From Hyposmocoma kahamanoa (Eukaryota > Arthropoda > Insecta > Lepidoptera > Cosmopterigidae), in NCBI RefSeq assembly GCF_003589595.1, contig NW_020653719.1, positions 2,172,427 to 2,236,426 of the forward strand: DNA of 64,000 nucleotides. The letters run 5' to 3'. Below the pieces are notes generated by a model. It was not told the origin of the DNA. It did no database searches and worked only from the letters and a program-made list of their open reading frames with translations. The position numbers and the translations under genes are program-made. Shown piece after piece: positions 34,140 through 45,835 of the stretch. Every line of letters begins with the position of its first letter. Positions within the stretch are counted from its first letter, which is position 1.

Positions 34140-34675
34140 TTCGTCGCGATATTCATCGTTATGAGTATTAACTACTAAACAATTACAAGTGAACGATAGA
34201 AATTGATGTCCTATGTAGGACTGTTAACAACACATCATACCATAGCTTGATACACTTTTGTTCGATTATCTCCTCCAGTACAACGGAATAAGATCCGTCA
34301 ATGTGTAGCTTGGTGCGTTGCCATCTGTACATCACAGGAACTTGAACCGTCGAAATCTCAATCTCTTTTACTCAAATAAAACTTTACTTTCTCATACAAA
34401 GTTGCTACAATGTATGAAAAATTTAAACAGGTCATCGTTTTTCTTTTATAGGTAACAAACTCAAAATATTTCTTCGCTTACTCACCAAAATTGTAAGAAT
34501 ACCAAATCACTTCGCTAGACAGATTTTCTCAATCAAGAGCGTTACAATTTTTCACTTTAGATTTTTCAGATTTAAAAAAATTCGGAACATTTTAAGTCGG
34601 TAATTTGATACGTTTATTTATATCAGTAACTATAACTGAAACTACTTTTTGTTTTACAAACGAAATTAAAGCTAT
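34140..34675. other. No feature recognised
   Basis: AT-rich intergenic sequence. Confidence 0.4.
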
Positions 34676-34679
34676 TTGA

Positions 34680-34845
34680 AAAATGTATCGTATACTATAC
34701 GTGTATGTAAAGTACCTATTGAGTACGGCGGTTTTCTTGTAAAATTTCGTGGTAAGTTTTTTCAATCTCGAAAATTTTTAGGAATTGTGTGTTCACACCA
34801 TACACGTATATACTAATAATCAGAGTATATCCTCAATTTTGCTGG
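34680..34845 (+). repeat. Repeat H, copy 1
   Basis: 'aaagtacctattgagtacgg', 'atttttaggaattgtg' and 'cagagtatatcctcaa' recur at 60995-61115, where they adjoin a LINE 3' terminus. Confidence 0.55.
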
Positions 34846-34889
34846 TATGTTTTTACGCTGGCCCAATTCCAGGACTTCATACTTTTTCT

Positions 34890-35060
34890 GAGGGTTGTGT
34901 CGACGTGCAGGTTTCATCAAATGTTTTCACCGAAAAGCTCATGATAAATCTCAAATTTAATTTCGCGCATAATTTCCGAGAAACTTCGAGAGGTTCGAGC
35001 CCGGATTCGAACCTACGGCCTCTCAAGGCGGTAGGTCAAACCATTAGGCTACCACGACAT
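34890..35060 (-). mobile_element. SINE-E, head half
   Basis: 'aaaagctcatgataaatctc', 'gagcccggattcgaaccta' and 'ggcggtaggtcaaaccatta'. Confidence 0.75.
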
Positions 35061-37655
35061 AGCAATTTATTAAAAAAATATTCCATGTAAAAGTGTTCAT
35101 ATAATATTACAGGATTCAATTGTCAACTATACTCAGTGTAATGACAGAAGTTAACATAGGCCAACGAAGCTGGTTTACAATATTTTTTATTAATCAAAAC
35201 AATCATAGAGATAATCCGTTTATGCTTTCTGAAATAAACTCATAGAGCACATTTTAATACTGCAAAATACGCCAAAATATATGGAGAAATTTTATTGGTA
35301 TAACGCAAAGAGAAACATAAAATACATAAAGACATTGTAAACTAATTGAAAACGCTGTAGGCATATGACAATTTTATTTTTCTGATCTAATACAGTTATT
35401 TATATGTTGTACCTATTTGAATGCACGTCCACCATAATTTATTTTCTTTTTAATTTTATTTGTCATTTTTATTTTTAAATCGGCCACTTCGAAAAGGGTC
35501 CACTGAAAACCGGCGCTGTAGCTCCGCCACAGTATTTGCTGAATTGGGCCCTTTCCAGTGCAATACACGTTAAGCATAAAATCGCATTGTACTTGTAACA
35601 TGTGTTTGTACTGAATATATTTATTTTCTTTCTTTCAAAATAAAACTTAAAGGTACGCTAATGCAGATGGTTCATTTATAGCGTATTTTATTTTATTTTT
35701 TATTTTTTTTTGACATTGACGCATGCATTTATTAAAAATTTTAAAACAAACTATCAAGTCACAATACAGAGTGCTCATTTAGTCCAAATAGAATACATCA
35801 AATAGAATAAGTAGATCTATACTGAGGGTTTACGAGGATGCCGCAGAGGGCGTCAGGGTTGGGGTCGACCCGAGGGCGCGCAAGGGCACGGTCTAGCTTA
35901 GACACTTTACTTTAACACGTTCCCTGTGTAACTGGAAATCAGAAATTGACCCCTCACGTGCAATTTTTTTATTTCGCAAATTCATTGGAATTGGTGTACA
36001 TTATTACATTTATAGATGGAAAAATTATTTCCATAAACCCCCTTCCCATTTTCTCAATTTTTCCAAGTGCCTCACATGTGATAAACGCACGTACGAGAGT
36101 ACTTTACTTGCTGCCATATATAATTATTATTAAGTTGTGCTTACCCGGCTTTTTAACTTTTTATTGTTGGGTTTTTTGACAGTCTTTGATTATCCTTTTG
36201 TTTTTATTATCATGTACAAACGATATATGCAAGTCTATACTTATATTATCTAACTTGTAGTAAAATAAGAATAATTCTATTTTGTGTTTTATTTTGACAG
36301 TGATAATCTGGCAACATTGACTAAAAAGTCATCCGGTATCACATGCTAATTTGCACAATTTTTGTGTGTCATCGTGGTCCATACATGCAAACAAGAAGCT
36401 TATGCAAGTAAATAAGGATGATCTAAGCTTACACGTGCAAATTTTGTTTAACGCTTACATTTATAAAGGGCCATGCCTCATATGTGACGCCCTCACGTAT
36501 CGCTTGGACCTCGAAATGTACCAGAAATGCTGCATGCACAGGGAACGTGTAAGTTACAAATATTAGTAGGTAAAATGCACTGTCTTTACTGACTTACTTT
36601 GTATAGTGCCAGCTCTACTCTAAGTCGTTCTGTCGATAAAACTACTTAAATATTTATTGTGTAGTTGATTACTGTGTAGATACCCGTATCTGGTAGTGTA
36701 ACTAGTATATAATCGATTCTCTTTCATATCACGGAACTCGATTTAACTTGCAAAAGTTAATTATTTTTGGATATTAGGCACGGCCTATCCAATATCAATG
36801 ACATGCTTTATAAGAACCAAAACGCTTATTCAAATGTAAGTGTAAGAAGGGATGCGCACACCCCTTGCGGAAATTTAACTTTATCAAGCCCCTGTTTGGG
36901 ATCTCCCTACTAATCACTGAGGAGTGGAGGAGTAAAAATCCAAAGGCATCACATAATCTAAATTAGATCTACCCTATATACTTTTGATTATTAGTAACAT
37001 ATATGAAAAATGTAATGCATTGACGATTACTACTATAAACTAGTACACGAATATTACATGTAAACTTAATACTTTTCTAGATCTGATTGGCCCTCTATGA
37101 GAACTGAGTGCGGCCACATTTTTAAGTTATTTGTCTTTTGTTTTATCTTTTTACAAATAGAAAGATTCTTTTCTACCATTGTTTTTGAACTACTAAGCGA
37201 TTAATATTTTGTGAACTTCTTCACATGGTGCTCACTCGATGCACACACTCGTGATAAATTATATAACCTACCTCTAAACGTTCCTTACGAGTTCAAAGGT
37301 AAAGTGATAGCTTTTAGGAGAATGAATACTCATTGAGACACAACTGACGTGGTCCATCCAGGTGGTCCACGGGCAAGAAGTGGAGAGTACATTACAATTA
37401 TGATATTAGTTATTTCGCTAAAATCTAATTGCAATAGCAGTTTAGTCTCCATAGTGTCCATGGAACGGCACTGATGGCATTCATTAATTCAGTCACCAAT
37501 GACCGATGTTGCCTTCTATGGAAATTACTATGCATATCTCAATTTTTATCTCGTTTAGTCACCAATTAGTCTTCAAATGAAATAATATTATTATTATTAT
37601 TATTAATATTGAAGCCCAGAATACCAAACGTCTAAAATCCTGCCATTGACACTTT
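35061..37655. other. No gene recognised
   Basis: 35460-35645 ('ggtccactgaaaaccggcgc', ending in an AATAAA-like tail) looks like a retroelement 3' end. (ATT)n at 37577-37605. Other sequence is AT-rich and unassigned. Confidence 0.3.
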
Positions 37656-37657
37656 AC

Positions 37658-37861
37658 AGTAGTTTTCAGGTACGTTTTCTGTACTCAATTTTGATGTTAT
37701 TATTTAATTACTCGAATATATCATCGTGAAATATTAAAGAATATTTCAGGTTACCACACTCAAATATTAAATAATACTTCATGATGATATTCTATAAATA
37801 TTTAAATAAAAAGAAATTGTCATCAAAATTGAGTATAAAAAACTTACCTGAAAATTACTCT
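37658..37861. repeat. Foldback MITE with ~100-bp arms
   Basis: Left 'agttttcaggtacgttttct' and 'tactcaattttgatg' are inverted at right as 'catcaaaattgagta' and 'aacttacctgaaaattact'. Confidence 0.7.
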
Positions 37862-38039
37862 TTAACAACACACAAAATTATTTAAAATTAACAGACATTC
37901 GGGCCCTGATTCTCGAACCTGGAAGGAGTCCTGCCATATACAGCCTAATGTGTATGGGTTCATGTTAACGACTACACGCTCAGGTTTATTAGGCAAACGT
38001 CAATCCACTTGTTAAGTAACCTTCGACGATATACATCCA

Positions 38040-38255
38040 CCTTGTCTCCGTAGTAGAATACTTGATTTCTTTAGTCACATTGCCAGCAAAGAAGGGCACA
38101 ACCTGGAACAGCTAGTAGTTACCGGACAATAAACGTCCGAGAGGTCGTTGTCCCACAAAATGGTCCGACCAAGTTTCTACGGCTCTCGACATGGGTCTCC
38201 ATGATACGCTCCACTGTGCCAAAGACCACCACAGATGGCACACAGCGTCGTCATG
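38040..38255 (+). mobile_element. LINE C-terminal fragment
   Basis: The degraded frame SHIASKEGHNLEQLVVTGQ and a downstream shifted frame match the 'FGHI...NLEKLVV-TGKVEGKR' end found in endonuclease-reverse transcriptases. A stop directly after the TGQ makes it a pseudogene. Confidence 0.6.
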
Positions 38256-38259
38256 CAAA

Positions 38260-38935
38260 ATTGTTTCCTAAAACTCATTTTAAAAAAACTCAATAAAACT
38301 CATTCCTCAGAATACGACGCAAGGAGGAGGACGATATACAAAGGAATATAATTTTATTAGTTGTGTACTCTGTGCACAACCCGTCTGAGTAGCGTGCTTC
38401 ACTCGCTAAGCACCGCTGCTATATATCCAATTGAAGGGTAGGGAAAACGCTAGCGCGATCTGATGATTGTTTATCATTTTCCATATACATTATAAAAATA
38501 TATAACCATGAACATTTATGGAACTGGGAACTGTATTATAAATCTTGTGTTGTAGTTATTATTACAGTAGTAGGAACTATTCCAAAATTGAATATTTGTT
38601 CAAAGCAAATCAATGTAGTTTCGTCAACGTGTTTACATTATATGAGTACATATAGTTCGATATTGTTACGATACGAGGCAACGTGCTTTGCGCGAAATTG
38701 CATTCTATGTAGCGACATCGACGTTAACAAAAACATTGCCTATTATCGACTATTAATTTGATTACTTTGTTCGCTATAGGCTTTACAATTATAAATGCCG
38801 AACATTGGACACGGAATAATGCACGATAAAAGTAAACGTCGATAGAATCGTGTTTAGACTCCAATATAAAAAAGTTTTGGGCCAGAACCCACTCCGAAGG
38901 TCCGCGCTGGTCCAAGGAGGTTAGCAATAATAAAA
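38260..38935. other. No feature recognised
   Basis: Intergenic. Confidence 0.4.
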
Positions 38936-38939
38936 TCAT

Positions 38940-39245
38940 TCATCCGACGCGACAGACGACACAGTGAATACCGACCCCAGACATTATTGATTCGAAACAA
39001 CGCAACACTGTCGTCTGCAGTCGCGGCGCACGACGACTACAGCAAATACCAATTATTAATTACCAAAGTTACGCTCGTGTTGCCGATTGTACTCAGTGCA
39101 GAGTTTTCCTAAAATCCATTCGCCACACAATAGCTGGCTGCAGCGAGTGGCGGCGTGGCGCAACAGACGCGAGGAGTTACATAAAAATACAAGTCGGACC
39201 GCCCGACCACGAAGCAATGTTGCTACATCGCCAACCGGCATTGTC
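38940..39245. other. CpG-rich patch 1
   Basis: Unusually many CG dinucleotides ('gcagtcgcggcgcacgacga', 'agtggcggcgtggcgcaac') in a repeat-poor area. Short frames exist on both strands, none recognised. It could be a promoter or first exon of an unseen gene. Confidence 0.3.
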
Positions 39246-39758
39246 CATTCTTTTTACACCAACTCTTCCATACTCTCATAAAGATTATTACTGAACGTAT
39301 ACTTTTATGACAACTGGGCATTGACTTACAATCAACTGGGAGTCAATTTATTATAAAATTACATTTAGGATATCATTGAAGACTATTTTTATTTGACATT
39401 TTTATTTGCTTGGATTTTTAGTCGATATTAGGTCACTTCGAATCGATTATGTCGTGATCGTACAAAAACTTTTATTCTGTATGTAGTTAGTTTTAAAGAT
39501 AGACTCAATTTTCATTACCGTGGAAAGGAATAGAAAATTATTGTTGGTCAACCTAGCATAGCATAATCAACTATTTTTCGTCAATTGTGTAACGAACAAT
39601 AATTATAGATACGAGTCAAAACACCCGGACTTCCGGAGAATTCTCGCGCAGCCACGGGAATTTTTCGCTGGTATCGCACTATCTAGGTTAACAAATATCA
39701 CAAAGTTTATTATGCCACGTACACAAAATGCAGATTCTTTAATTATTGTTTGACGCCA

Positions 39759-39842
39759 ATGTAAAATCTAGAATTAGATATGTATGATGTGAAATCTGGA
39801 ATTAGCTATGTTTGATGTGAAATCTAGAATTAGCTATGCTAG
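39759..39842 (+). repeat. Three tandem 28-bp units
   Basis: The unit is 'atgtgaaatctagaattagc' plus 'tatgtttg', with a few substitutions between units. Confidence 0.85.
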
Positions 39843-39899
39843 CGACATGCAAAAAATGAATATGAATCTTTAATTTCAGCAACTTTAGTCAAAATCGTC

Positions 39900-40350
39900 G
39901 TCTTCGTGCATACGTTATCTATGCGAGATTTGAGCGCGATGCGTGTGGAGACGTGCACGTGATTGTCACTTGTACTTCCTCATTAAAACACTATGTATAT
40001 TACTGAAGAGTTTAAACGGTCAATTAGCATCACAAGGAACACACCTATCTTACGGTGGTACACACCTAATATGAAGTTGTTGAACTGAAATCTACGATAT
40101 AATACGTCCGGCCAATATAAACTACAAACGTTAAACATGATAAGCGGGCGCCGTCGTAGCAGCAAAACAGAGCGTTCTGAGAACTTCATTTCATTATCTT
40201 TAGTGCGAGTGATCGTAAACAGCGCAGTCGGCGGTGACACATCACGGTGATTCAGCGCCCGCGCCGTCGCTACGAGCTGGGCGCACACAGTTGTTGCTTG
40301 ACGTCACTCTGCGTCCGGCTGGACGGAATTTACCCATCAGTCGATAGCTC
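39900..40350. other. CpG-rich patch 2, promoter-like
   Basis: Contains a full palindromic CRE (TGACGTCA) near 40299 and 'gcgcccgcgccgtcgct'. Frames of 101 (minus) and 74 (plus) codons overlap it; neither is recognised. Confidence 0.3.
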
Positions 40351-42710
40351 GTATTTTAGATGGTGGAAAGCACGGCATTTCCATTACGGTACTGCTTACG
40401 AGTCAATGCGCTTAAGACATAACGGTATAGTGAATATTCATGCGCCCCGTGGTACAAAAAATTATCACTAGAATAGTATCACCTAGAATTCTTGTGGTGG
40501 TACTACTGGGAGCAGAAAATTCCCATTAGTACCACTAGTGGTAATTGTCGGTGCTACTTAGTGGGAACGAAAGGTTCTACGATATTCATCATGACTTCCA
40601 AATCTTCGAAGCTTGAACGTATGAAATGTTAATCTATGCGTTATTCCAATATAACATGTGTGTCCGAGCTGATATAATTTTCCTCAACAAACAATAGAGG
40701 GCAGAGCAAGTAGGCACGTTGGCCCGTTCCGCGACCGCAATTCGAGCCTTTGTGTCCGCTTGTAACCTCTACATCACCTCACCTGAATTCGCTCTGCGAC
40801 CATCGACTCCCTAACCGGATACTGCAACGCAAAATGTTTTTTTTCTTCACGCCGATGGGAATTAGGTACTGAGACCAACACTGCTACAAAGTAGTAATAA
40901 TAAATTCTATAGACATTGTACCAAAGGTTTGTTAAATAAATATAAAAATCCATAAAAAATTCTACATCCAATATATTTACCGTCATAAGTAGTGACAATT
41001 AAAATTAATACATTTCAATTGCGTTTGAGATTTTTACAAAGAAAAGTTCATGAACTTAACGTATTATTTCCTTAAAACTATTAGGTTCTTATTTCCGTAC
41101 CACCGTTATATCGAATCGTTTGTAAATGCTTGGGTTTTCACTTTTGGCACAAATATGGAATACAGTATACAAGTAAATCTTCGAGAAGAATTTCTCAAAA
41201 TATTTCGCATAATTAGCGAATATTCAGTCTTAAGTCACATTGCGTCGTAGCGAATATTAGAATTGATCGCTCCGATATAACGTTTGCTGGAAAATATCTG
41301 TATTAGTACAAAAAAAAATCAGTCTAGACAAATACACTCGTCCCTTCGTTCGAAGTTGGCGTGCAAAACGATACCACAGTACACTCATTTTTATTCAATA
41401 TAATCACTACGCTATAATTTAAAGTATATGTTAAAAATAAAATAGTACCAATAAACCTGAAAGATAAAAGTTCGAATAAATTCGTTGACACTACATCAAA
41501 ATGCTATCAGATTCTAAAATGCAGTCCGACTAGTTAAGCTTCGTAAAGTAAATGCAAAATAGCAACTTAGAAAAATAAAATTAATTATTATCGATGAATT
41601 TTCCATACTAATTGCAAAGTTTTAGTGTACTCCTTGAATAGAATTCTAGGAAGTAATCTAAAATAATCGTTTTAGAAATACAAATTTTAAAAACTCCAAA
41701 GTTGTAGTCCGATCTGTTTAGCTCATCTTAATTCGGCCTAACGTTTCATTTGCATAAGTTTAATTTGTTACAAGTGTTTTAGATTTCCCTGTGGGATTAA
41801 CTACCTACCTATAATTTGTGCACTGGATCACTAATAAATAATAAAAAAAAACGTTATTTACATTGCAAATTATACCCACCTTATCACGACACAATTCCCC
41901 GCAGCTTCATTCACTAACGTAGCATCACAGAGAGCAGTTCTATTTGACACAAACAAAATCCAACACTATGAGCACTGTGTATCCAAACTACAGAGAATAA
42001 TGTCAAATAGAGCTACCCTACGTGCCGTTATTTCAATTTACAGTCTTCATATCATTACAATATCACAATTAAGTTTTACACCCAACTACGAACGACGACG
42101 GCACAAGTTTGGCAGTGGATAAATTGTGAAAAATGGAGTTATATATACGACAATTAAAAATCACAATACAGTTAATACTTATGAATATAACTTATCTTAT
42201 TCAAAATACGAAAAGCGGCGACGAGTGGCGTGCACTAACTTTTGGGCGATGCCATCAAAATCAAATTTTAAATTTCGACTGTGCGGTGTATTACTAACTC
42301 TGAGTATGAAATAGGAAGGACTTTTAAATATACCCTTACATTATTAAAAACTTCGAAGAAAAAATACGAAATCACTAATTGCACTAAGTATGAATTGGAG
42401 GAATGTCATTTACGAATGTATTTCAAAAAGTCGAAACACCTTCAAAGACCTCTTTCTCTCGTAGTTTCTGTACCCGCTATAGCTTATAAAAAACTACAAA
42501 AAATTCTTTATAAAAAAAACGTGTAAATGGTGGTGCTTCATCTCCCGAAGATGTTCGAAGCATGTTGCTAATGTCTTCGAATTTGGTATATTTTAATAAT
42601 AGCATTGATGGAAGACTACGATTTGCTATAAATTGACTTTCAATATTGTAGTAATTGTGCGAAAAGGCAATACGTTAGGGCTTTGTACGATTACAGAGAA
42701 AACAAGTTAC
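40351..42710. other. No gene recognised
   Basis: An imperfect inverted repeat at about 40497-40531 ('ggtactactgggag'). Two lysine/tyrosine-rich frames at 42126-42526 are unrecognised. Confidence 0.35.
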
Positions 42711-42711
42711 C

Positions 42712-42800
42712 TAATATCGAGTTCTTAGGTTTTCGCGATTGTTACACATAGGAAATGAAACTATTTTTCCCTATTTAAATCGCGTATATTTGTTCATTTC
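42712..42800 (+). repeat. Repeat D copy
   Basis: 'atcgagttcttaggttttcg', 'cgattgttacacataggaa' and 'tttaaatcgcgtatatttg'. Confidence 0.6.
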
Positions 42801-42938
42801 CTAAGTTACCTAATAGTTTCCCCTTCATTGTCATTCATATTCTATCGATCTATCGCATAAACTGGACGTTCTAGTCAAAATTAGGAAAAAGTAATCGATA
42901 TTCTACCTAACGATATCTTCCTTCTCTTCGCACAAATT

Positions 42939-43169
42939 GCACCCCTCATGGAAGAATGGCATAAGTGGAATTACGTCAAACACTTTTATTGCTCCATTAG
43001 ATACAGAAAAATATAACGCACATCCTCTCCAATTGGAGATTAGATACAGAAAAATATAAAATACATCCTCTCCAATTGGCGAGGACGTAGGTTACATTTT
43101 TCTGTGTCTAATGGAGCAATAAACATGTTTGAGGTAATTCCACTTATGCCATTCTTCCTTGAGGGGTGC
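42939..43169. repeat. Foldback MITE, copy 2
   Basis: Same ends as 19917-20118 (GCACCCCTCATGGAAGAATG / CTTGAGGGGTGC). The left arm carries an extra tandem copy of 'agatacagaaaaatata' plus 'catcctctccaattgg'. Confidence 0.8.
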
Positions 43170-43399
43170 GATTTTATTTCTTTATAGGCTAATTTTTTGT
43201 TTTACAATTTATTGAGCACACGCCATGTCGTCACCGCGTGGTACACAGTGAATTTCAATAATTCAATACACATATAAACTAGGAAGTGATGTCAATGCGT
43301 GGAAGCAACCTCAGTCTTAGTCAATCTTCTGATGTGATCCAGTATCGCCGCGACGTCCCTCTACACCCGACCGAGAGACACTGAAAAAAAAAAAATAAC

Positions 43400-43520
43400 T
43401 CCTTTACTTATAGAGTTCATAAGTTTTTGCGATTGGAAATCAAACTATTTTTTTCGGATCTAGTCATACTAGTTTGTTAGCCTGAAACGTTGATTTGTTT
43501 AAAAAAATAGCCCATGAAAC
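43400..43520 (+). repeat. Repeat D copy, diverged
   Basis: 'gagttcataagtttttgcga', 'tcggatctagtcata' and 'cctgaaacgttgatttgttt'. Confidence 0.45.
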
Positions 43521-43939
43521 CAAATAAAAAAAAAAAATACTGTCCTATTGTGGAAATGAGAAAACACAATTTGAAAGTTCAAAAAATTACTGAATGAATC
43601 CAATAAATATATCCCCACGTTAATAAATGGATAACTAAATATTATATATAAATAAAAACATTCATTTTATTCCATTCAGTTTTTTTTCAAATAGATTCTT
43701 CTCAATGCTTAATTTTCAGTTACGACAGTATTTGGTTTCATGTGCGAAACATACGCAATTGTAGATACGAAAGAAAATTTCATTCATTTTCACGGACAAA
43801 GCCTTTATAGATCCAAATGTTTGTCTCTAAAAATCGAGAGTAAAATATAAATTATTAATGTGCAAGGTAGCAGGAGGTAGTACGCTGAGACAACCTATTA
43901 TCTACAGAAAAGATATGGAAATATGTACTATACAATTTT

Positions 43940-43945
43940 TTTATT
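43940..43945 (-). terminator. Enoph1: Candidate Enoph1 poly(A) signal (AATAAA)
   Basis: This is the first AATAAA I see on the minus strand after the stop codon, about 530 nt downstream. A 3' UTR ending here would include the SINE-A copy at 44110-44390. Confidence 0.35.
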
Positions 43946-43982
43946 CTCGGTGACATTAGATGTGCTCATTAAATTATGGTGT

Positions 43983-44075
43983 CCAAACAGGCATGGCACT
44001 CATCAACTTTATATCTCAGAGTGACGGGCGTAGTGGCAATGCTCCTCAGATCTTTGCGGAATAAAGCTTTGTTTA
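43983..44075 (+). repeat. SINE-A fragment
   Basis: 'catggcactcatcaacttta' to 'cagatctttgcggaataaag', tail to tail with the next copy. Confidence 0.65.
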
Positions 44076-44109
44076 AAGCTCAATCATTCTACAACACTAA
44101 AAAATGCAC

Positions 44110-44390
44110 CTTTTTTATGATGCCAATTGATGGGACAAACAGTCGTGCGTCTGGTGGTAAGCGACACCGTGTCCAAAACAGTCGCAATGCCGCTCAATCG
44201 CGAAGATCTGTGGGGCAATGCCACTGCGCCCGTCACCCTGATATTTAAGTTGACAAATCCCATGTGCCTGTACTTTCACCAGCACCCTCACCCTTCAAAA
44301 CCGGAACACAATAATGCTGACATTACTGCTTGGCGGCAGAAATAGGTAACATGGCCGTACTTCCCTGGACGAACTCTTTCACAATTCTAC
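44110..44390 (-). repeat. SINE-A in the presumed Enoph1 3' UTR
   Basis: 'tttatgatgccaattgatgg' through 'ctggacgaactctttcacaa'. It starts about 87 bp after the Enoph1 stop and lies in the gene's sense orientation. Confidence 0.8.
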
Positions 44391-44476
44391 TGATACTAAA
44401 AATTTGAGCACTTTGACCACAGCAAAAGAAGAAGAAACTTATGTCCCATCCATGAATTGTTTTACTTACCAAACAT

Positions 44477-45835
44477 TTATGCTTCTGTAGGTTGCTCTAT
44501 GGGATCAGTACGAGGCTCGTCGCTGGAAACTGTCTTTACTTTAATTTCAGTTGCCTCGGTGTCCACCTTACAATCTCCTTGTTCCTTGTCTGTTTCCTTC
44601 GAGTCTCCGTTGGCGTTAATCAAGCCGTTTTCTGTTAGTCGCGATTTCACTTCTTCATCTTTGCTGACATCGCCATTTATGTCCACCTTAGAATCGCCGT
44701 TTGTCGTTTTGCCGTTTAATTGAGGTTCTTTAATTTCATCCTTAGTACCTTCCGTAGGGGACACCTCTTCTGCGAGTTTTACTTCTTCAGTGACAGCTTC
44801 TTCTTTCGCATCTACAGTATCCGCAACACCATTTGCCTCGGAACTATCTTCTTTCACCGGAACTGACTCTTCAGCAACTATGTTGTTATCATCCGTTTTG
44901 ACAGGTTCGTCATTTTCCGCAGCCGTTGCTTTTTCTGCTTCTGTCTGCACCTCCGTTGTAACTTCTTCCCCTTTACTTTCTTTGGGACTGCCTTCTAATT
45001 TTTCGTCGGCCACGGTTTCAACATTTTTCGTAACCTTCGCAATGTAATTAGTATCTATGGGACTAGCTTCATTCACGACCTTCTCTCCTTCAGATTCAGT
45101 CTTTGTCTCTTCAGTAATTTCTGTAACTGTGTTTAAATCGATATCTGCACATTGTTTCATTTCGAGGTCCAACTCAGTGTCTAAAATCCTATCGACAATA
45201 TCGTTCGAGTCTGTATTCTCAGTTTCCATATTTTCTTCAACGATGGGATTCAAAAGTGGCTTTATCGGAATGTTATCTAAGTTAGTGACTCCTTGAACCT
45301 TCGAAAGTATCTCATCGCATTCTTTTTCCAAAACATCGCCAACGTTTTGCAACTCTTCCATATCTTCAACGGGCGGTGGTTCGTCAACGATTGGTTCGAG
45401 ATCGTCAATTGTTTCAGCTACTTCTTCAAGCTCCTCAGCCTCATTTGACTCATCGACCTCGGTGATGACAGTATCGATTGTAATACCGTCAGCGGCAGGC
45501 TGCCCGAAGTTCTCATTTTTGGCCGCAGAGTCAGGTTCTTTTGACTCTTCATTCTCGGTCTGTTTCTCTTCAACTTTTGTCACTTTCTCCTCCATCGCTT
45601 CTTCGACAATCGGTTCCATGTCGACAACCGGCGCCGACTCATTCGAATCGGCCACTTCTTCGACAATGATTTCTTCCTTGTGGACCTTAGGTTCAACAGT
45701 AGGAACATCTTCTACCTCCATGTTTTCAACTTTTTCCGTCGCTTTTAGAGGATCAGTAGGCTCAGGTACAGCAGGAACGGTTTTCACATCACTTTTCACA
45801 TTAGTCTTCGCAACTTTGGCTGGCATTTCTTCTTC
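44477..45835 (-). CDS. Enoph1: Enoph1 last coding exon: 452-residue acidic low-complexity tail
   Basis: The acceptor TTATTGTTCTAG precedes GAAGAAGAAATGCCAGCC. The open frame runs 453 codons to TAA at 44477-44479. By my count about 28% of residues are Asp or Glu; Val, Thr, Lys and Ala dominate the rest. There are only three Arg, one Phe, one Tyr and no Trp. It reads as intrinsically disordered with no domain I recognise. One less acidic island, around DEILSKVQGVTNLDN and PIKPLLNPIVEEN (protein positions about 444-469), could be a binding motif. Some insect homologues are, as I recall, annotated with long acidic extensions, which fits. The alternative is a separate one-exon gene starting at the internal ATG 45826; the acceptor and phase-0 join argue against it. 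Confidence 0.85.
   Translation of the reverse strand, partial: EEEMPAKVAKTNVKSDVKTVPAVPEPTDPLKATEKVENMEVEDVPTVEPKVHKEEIIVEEVADSNESAPVVDMEPIVEEAMEEKVTKVEEKQTENEESKEPDSAAKNENFGQPAADGITIDTVITEVDESNEAEELEEVAETIDDLEPIVDEPPPVEDMEELQNVGDVLEKECDEILSKVQGVTNLDNIPIKPLLNPIVEENMETENTDSNDIVDRILDTELDLEMKQCADIDLNTVTEITEETKTESEGEKVVNEASPIDTNYIAKVTKNVETVADEKLEGSPKESKGEEVTTEVQTEAEKATAAENDEPVKTDDNNIVAEESVPVKEDSSEANGVADTVDAKEEAVTEEVKLAEEVSPTEGTKDEIKEPQLNGKTTNGDSKVDINGDVSKDEEVKSRLTENGLINANGDSKETDKEQGDCKVDTEATEIKVKTVSSDEPRTDPIEQPTEA

Noticed and set aside
40497..40580. Inverted repeat around 'ggtactactgggag'
   Set aside because: Arms are short and imperfect; could be chance or an old MITE core, not enough to call.
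44477..45826. Independent single-exon gene starting at ATG 45826
   Set aside because: An acceptor sits 9 bp upstream and the frame joins exon 5 exactly; the minus-strand ORF is better explained as the Enoph1 tail. Kept only as an alternative.
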